From contig JAVBUP010000012.1 of the NCBI GenBank assembly GCA_031555175.1, positions 1-14,859 on the forward strand: 14,859 bases of DNA. The letters are read 5' to 3'. Numbering within the stretch: position 1 is the first letter of the stretch; each line of letters begins with the position of its first letter. Below, piece by piece: positions 13,964-14,859 of this stretch. This stretch comes from JAVBUP01 sp031555175. GTDB taxonomy: Bacteria; Bacillota_I; Bacilli_A; Erysipelotrichales; Coprobacillaceae. A program made the translations under genes and the position numbers. The notes beneath the pieces were generated by a model. The model was not told where the DNA came from. It searched no databases and was given only the letters and a program-made list of their open reading frames with translations.

Positions 13964-14584
13964 ATGAAAAAGAGATTGTTAATAGTTATGATATTTATGC
14001 TATGTATGAGTTGTGGGACTAAAATACCATTAACTGAAACGTTAGAGGTTCGAAGCAAAGAGATAGTTGATCAATATAAAGATATTGCATCACAGCTTTA
14101 TGGTGAACAATATCGAAGTATCTTCACTACAATAGAATATCAAGTGCCTGAAGAAAATGAAGGTACAGAACAACAATCTGTTGTTGATAGCATTTATGTA
14201 TATAGATTCTCTAATAATGTTACATTAGAGCAAGCACAGCAAATATCATATTTTAGCTCGCTATATGGAGATGATCCATCGATACTAAACTTCACTATAG
14301 AAATTTTATATGAACAAGAGAATTTGAAGACAATTACTTTTAAATCAGGAGTTGCGGGCAATGCTGGTATTAGATATGGTCTTATAGCAATTGCTTATTT
14401 AGATGTATTAGGACTAGATAGTGAGCAGCTAAATTCCTTAGAAAAGGATATGATAAATTTAACTAATGCTAAAAAAGCGAATGAGATCTTAGATAAAACT
14501 TTAGATAATGGAATAATACTTCATATTGATGCTCAAAACCAAGAATATGTAGTAATTACTTTTCCAGATGTAATAGAAGAATAG
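13964..14584 (+). CDS. small secreted or lipid-anchored protein of unknown function
   Basis: 206 aa. The N-terminus MKKRLLIVMIFMLCMSCGTK is a signal sequence ending at Cys17 in a degenerate lipobox (CMSC rather than L-A-G-C), so lipid anchoring is likely but not certain. The mature part is hydrophilic, with an acidic insert (EENEGTEQQS) and no motif I recognise; a helix with alternating Leu/Lys (KANEILDKTLDNG) lies near the end. The start at 13964 is preferred to the ATG at 13949 because the latter would fall on the transcription start and would place charged residues before the signal. GGAGTGTGG is the likely ribosome contact. It has its own promoter and terminator. Confidence 0.75.
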   Translation: MKKRLLIVMIFMLCMSCGTKIPLTETLEVRSKEIVDQYKDIASQLYGEQYRSIFTTIEYQVPEENEGTEQQSVVDSIYVYRFSNNVTLEQAQQISYFSSLYGDDPSILNFTIEILYEQENLKTITFKSGVAGNAGIRYGLIAIAYLDVLGLDSEQLNSLEKDMINLTNAKKANEILDKTLDNGIILHIDAQNQEYVVITFPDVIEE

Positions 14585-14597
14585 ATGAATTTAGAGG

Positions 14598-14630
14598 CCG
14601 TTAAAATTGTTAATTTTAACGGTTTTATTA
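14598..14630 (+). terminator. Rho-independent terminator
   Basis: A perfect 11-bp stem, CCGTTAAAATT (14598-14608) with AATTTTAACGG (14612-14622), a 3-nt loop and TTTTATTATT after it. Confidence 0.9.
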
Positions 14631-14637
14631 TTAATAA

Positions 14638-14666
14638 TTTACGTTAGAGTGCTATGATAGTATAAT
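14638..14666 (+). promoter_or_regulatory. promoter at the right end of the window
   Basis: TTTACG (14638-14643) as a moderate -35 and a perfect TATAAT (14661-14666) with a 17-bp spacer. It points at the tiny frames around 14699-14794 and whatever lies beyond the window. Confidence 0.5.
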
Positions 14667-14698
14667 ATGTATATCGTAAAGCTTTTAAATAAAGAATA

Positions 14699-14794
14699 AT
14701 GAATATGACAAAAGTTAGAAAGGAGACCAACTATGAGGAAGTCAAGTAATAAATGAAAAATATTTATGGCATGACAAAAAGAACTAAGAAATAG
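14699..14794 (+). other. three tiny overlapping reading frames with one strong RBS
   Basis: AAAGGAGA (14719-14726) sits seven bases ahead of an ATG at 14733, which opens only seven codons (MRKSSNK, TGA). Its stop overlaps ATGA with a second frame of 13 codons (14753-14794, MKNIYGMTKRTKK). A third frame (14699-14749, MNMTKVRKETNYEEVK) contains the ribosome binding site and is in phase with the second. They could be leader peptides of a gene beyond the window, the decayed start of a lost gene, or noise. No protein family is recognisable. Confidence 0.25.
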
Positions 14795-14830
14795 TCAATT
14801 TTAAAAATTATTGATTATTCTAAGATAAAA

Positions 14831-14858
14831 TCTTTATCAGGATTCGAAAGGATAAAGA
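14831..14858. repeat. inverted repeat at the window edge
   Basis: TCTTTATC (14831-14838) and GATAAAGA (14851-14858) are exact inverted copies around a 12-nt loop. The T-tract that would make it a terminator would lie beyond the window, so its role is open. Confidence 0.35.
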
Positions 14859-14859
14859 A

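Noticed and set aside
14733..14801. TGA read as Trp giving MRKSSNKWKIFMAW...
   Set aside because: All other genes use TGG for Trp at conserved positions, and the extended frame still stops after 23 codons.
1..14859. CRISPR array, transposase, tRNA gene or phage element
   Set aside because: No evenly spaced repeats, transposase motifs, terminal inverted repeats around a gene, tRNA cloverleaf or phage genes were seen on either strand.

Overview
The window comes from an AT-rich, low-GC Gram-positive-type bacterium (Bacillota or a close relative). All 14 well-supported protein genes read on the + strand, in the same direction as a 5S rRNA gene at the left edge. Most have strong AGGAGG-type ribosome binding sites, and hairpin plus U-tract terminators separate the transcription units. 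A D,D-carboxypeptidase implies a peptidoglycan wall. Trp is written TGG throughout, so the code is standard at Trp, although no gene here ends in TGA. I cannot fix the genus. The 5S length and AT-richness would also suit lineages near the Mollicutes/Erysipelotrichia border.

Region 1 (1-3082): the end of an rRNA operon (5S, then a terminator) is followed by a cell-wall sensing unit: a VanY-type D,D-carboxypeptidase, a VanR-type response regulator and a VanS-type sensor kinase. In front of it are four TTAA-core boxes spaced 11, 10 and 11 bp, a likely response-regulator operator. No vanH, ligase or vanX gene is present, so this is not a complete glycopeptide-resistance cluster. A small Cys-rich DUF3795-like protein closes the region.

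Region 2 (3133-9456): a purine operon. A well-formed promoter leads into a purine riboswitch of guanine type (C before the J3/1 UA), then a perfect terminator hairpin whose 5' side can instead pair with the riboswitch J2/3 strand. Downstream are a BMP-family lipoprotein, a double-NBD ABC ATPase and two permeases (like B. subtilis NupNOPQ), overlapping or nearly so. Last comes a GMP synthase whose glutaminase domain has lost its catalytic Cys and Glu and about 80 residues, while the ATP pyrophosphatase and dimerisation parts look intact. Guanine should switch the operon off. The operon would import purines and make GMP from XMP with free ammonia or ammonia from a partner.

Region 3 (9457-14859): single accessory genes, most with their own promoter and terminator: an HprK/PEPCK-like P-loop protein coupled to a broken small ORF, a RimJ/RimL-type acetyltransferase, a two-helix membrane protein of unknown function, a second acetyltransferase with a C-terminal extension, and a small secreted or lipid-anchored protein. 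Several promoters are of extended -10 type (TGnTATAAT). The right end holds a promoter and a good ribosome binding site leading only to tiny reading frames.

The most interesting points are the GMP synthase with a dismantled glutaminase domain inside a guanine-riboswitch transport operon, the readable switch mechanism of that riboswitch, and the phased operator in front of the VanY/VanR/VanS-like unit.
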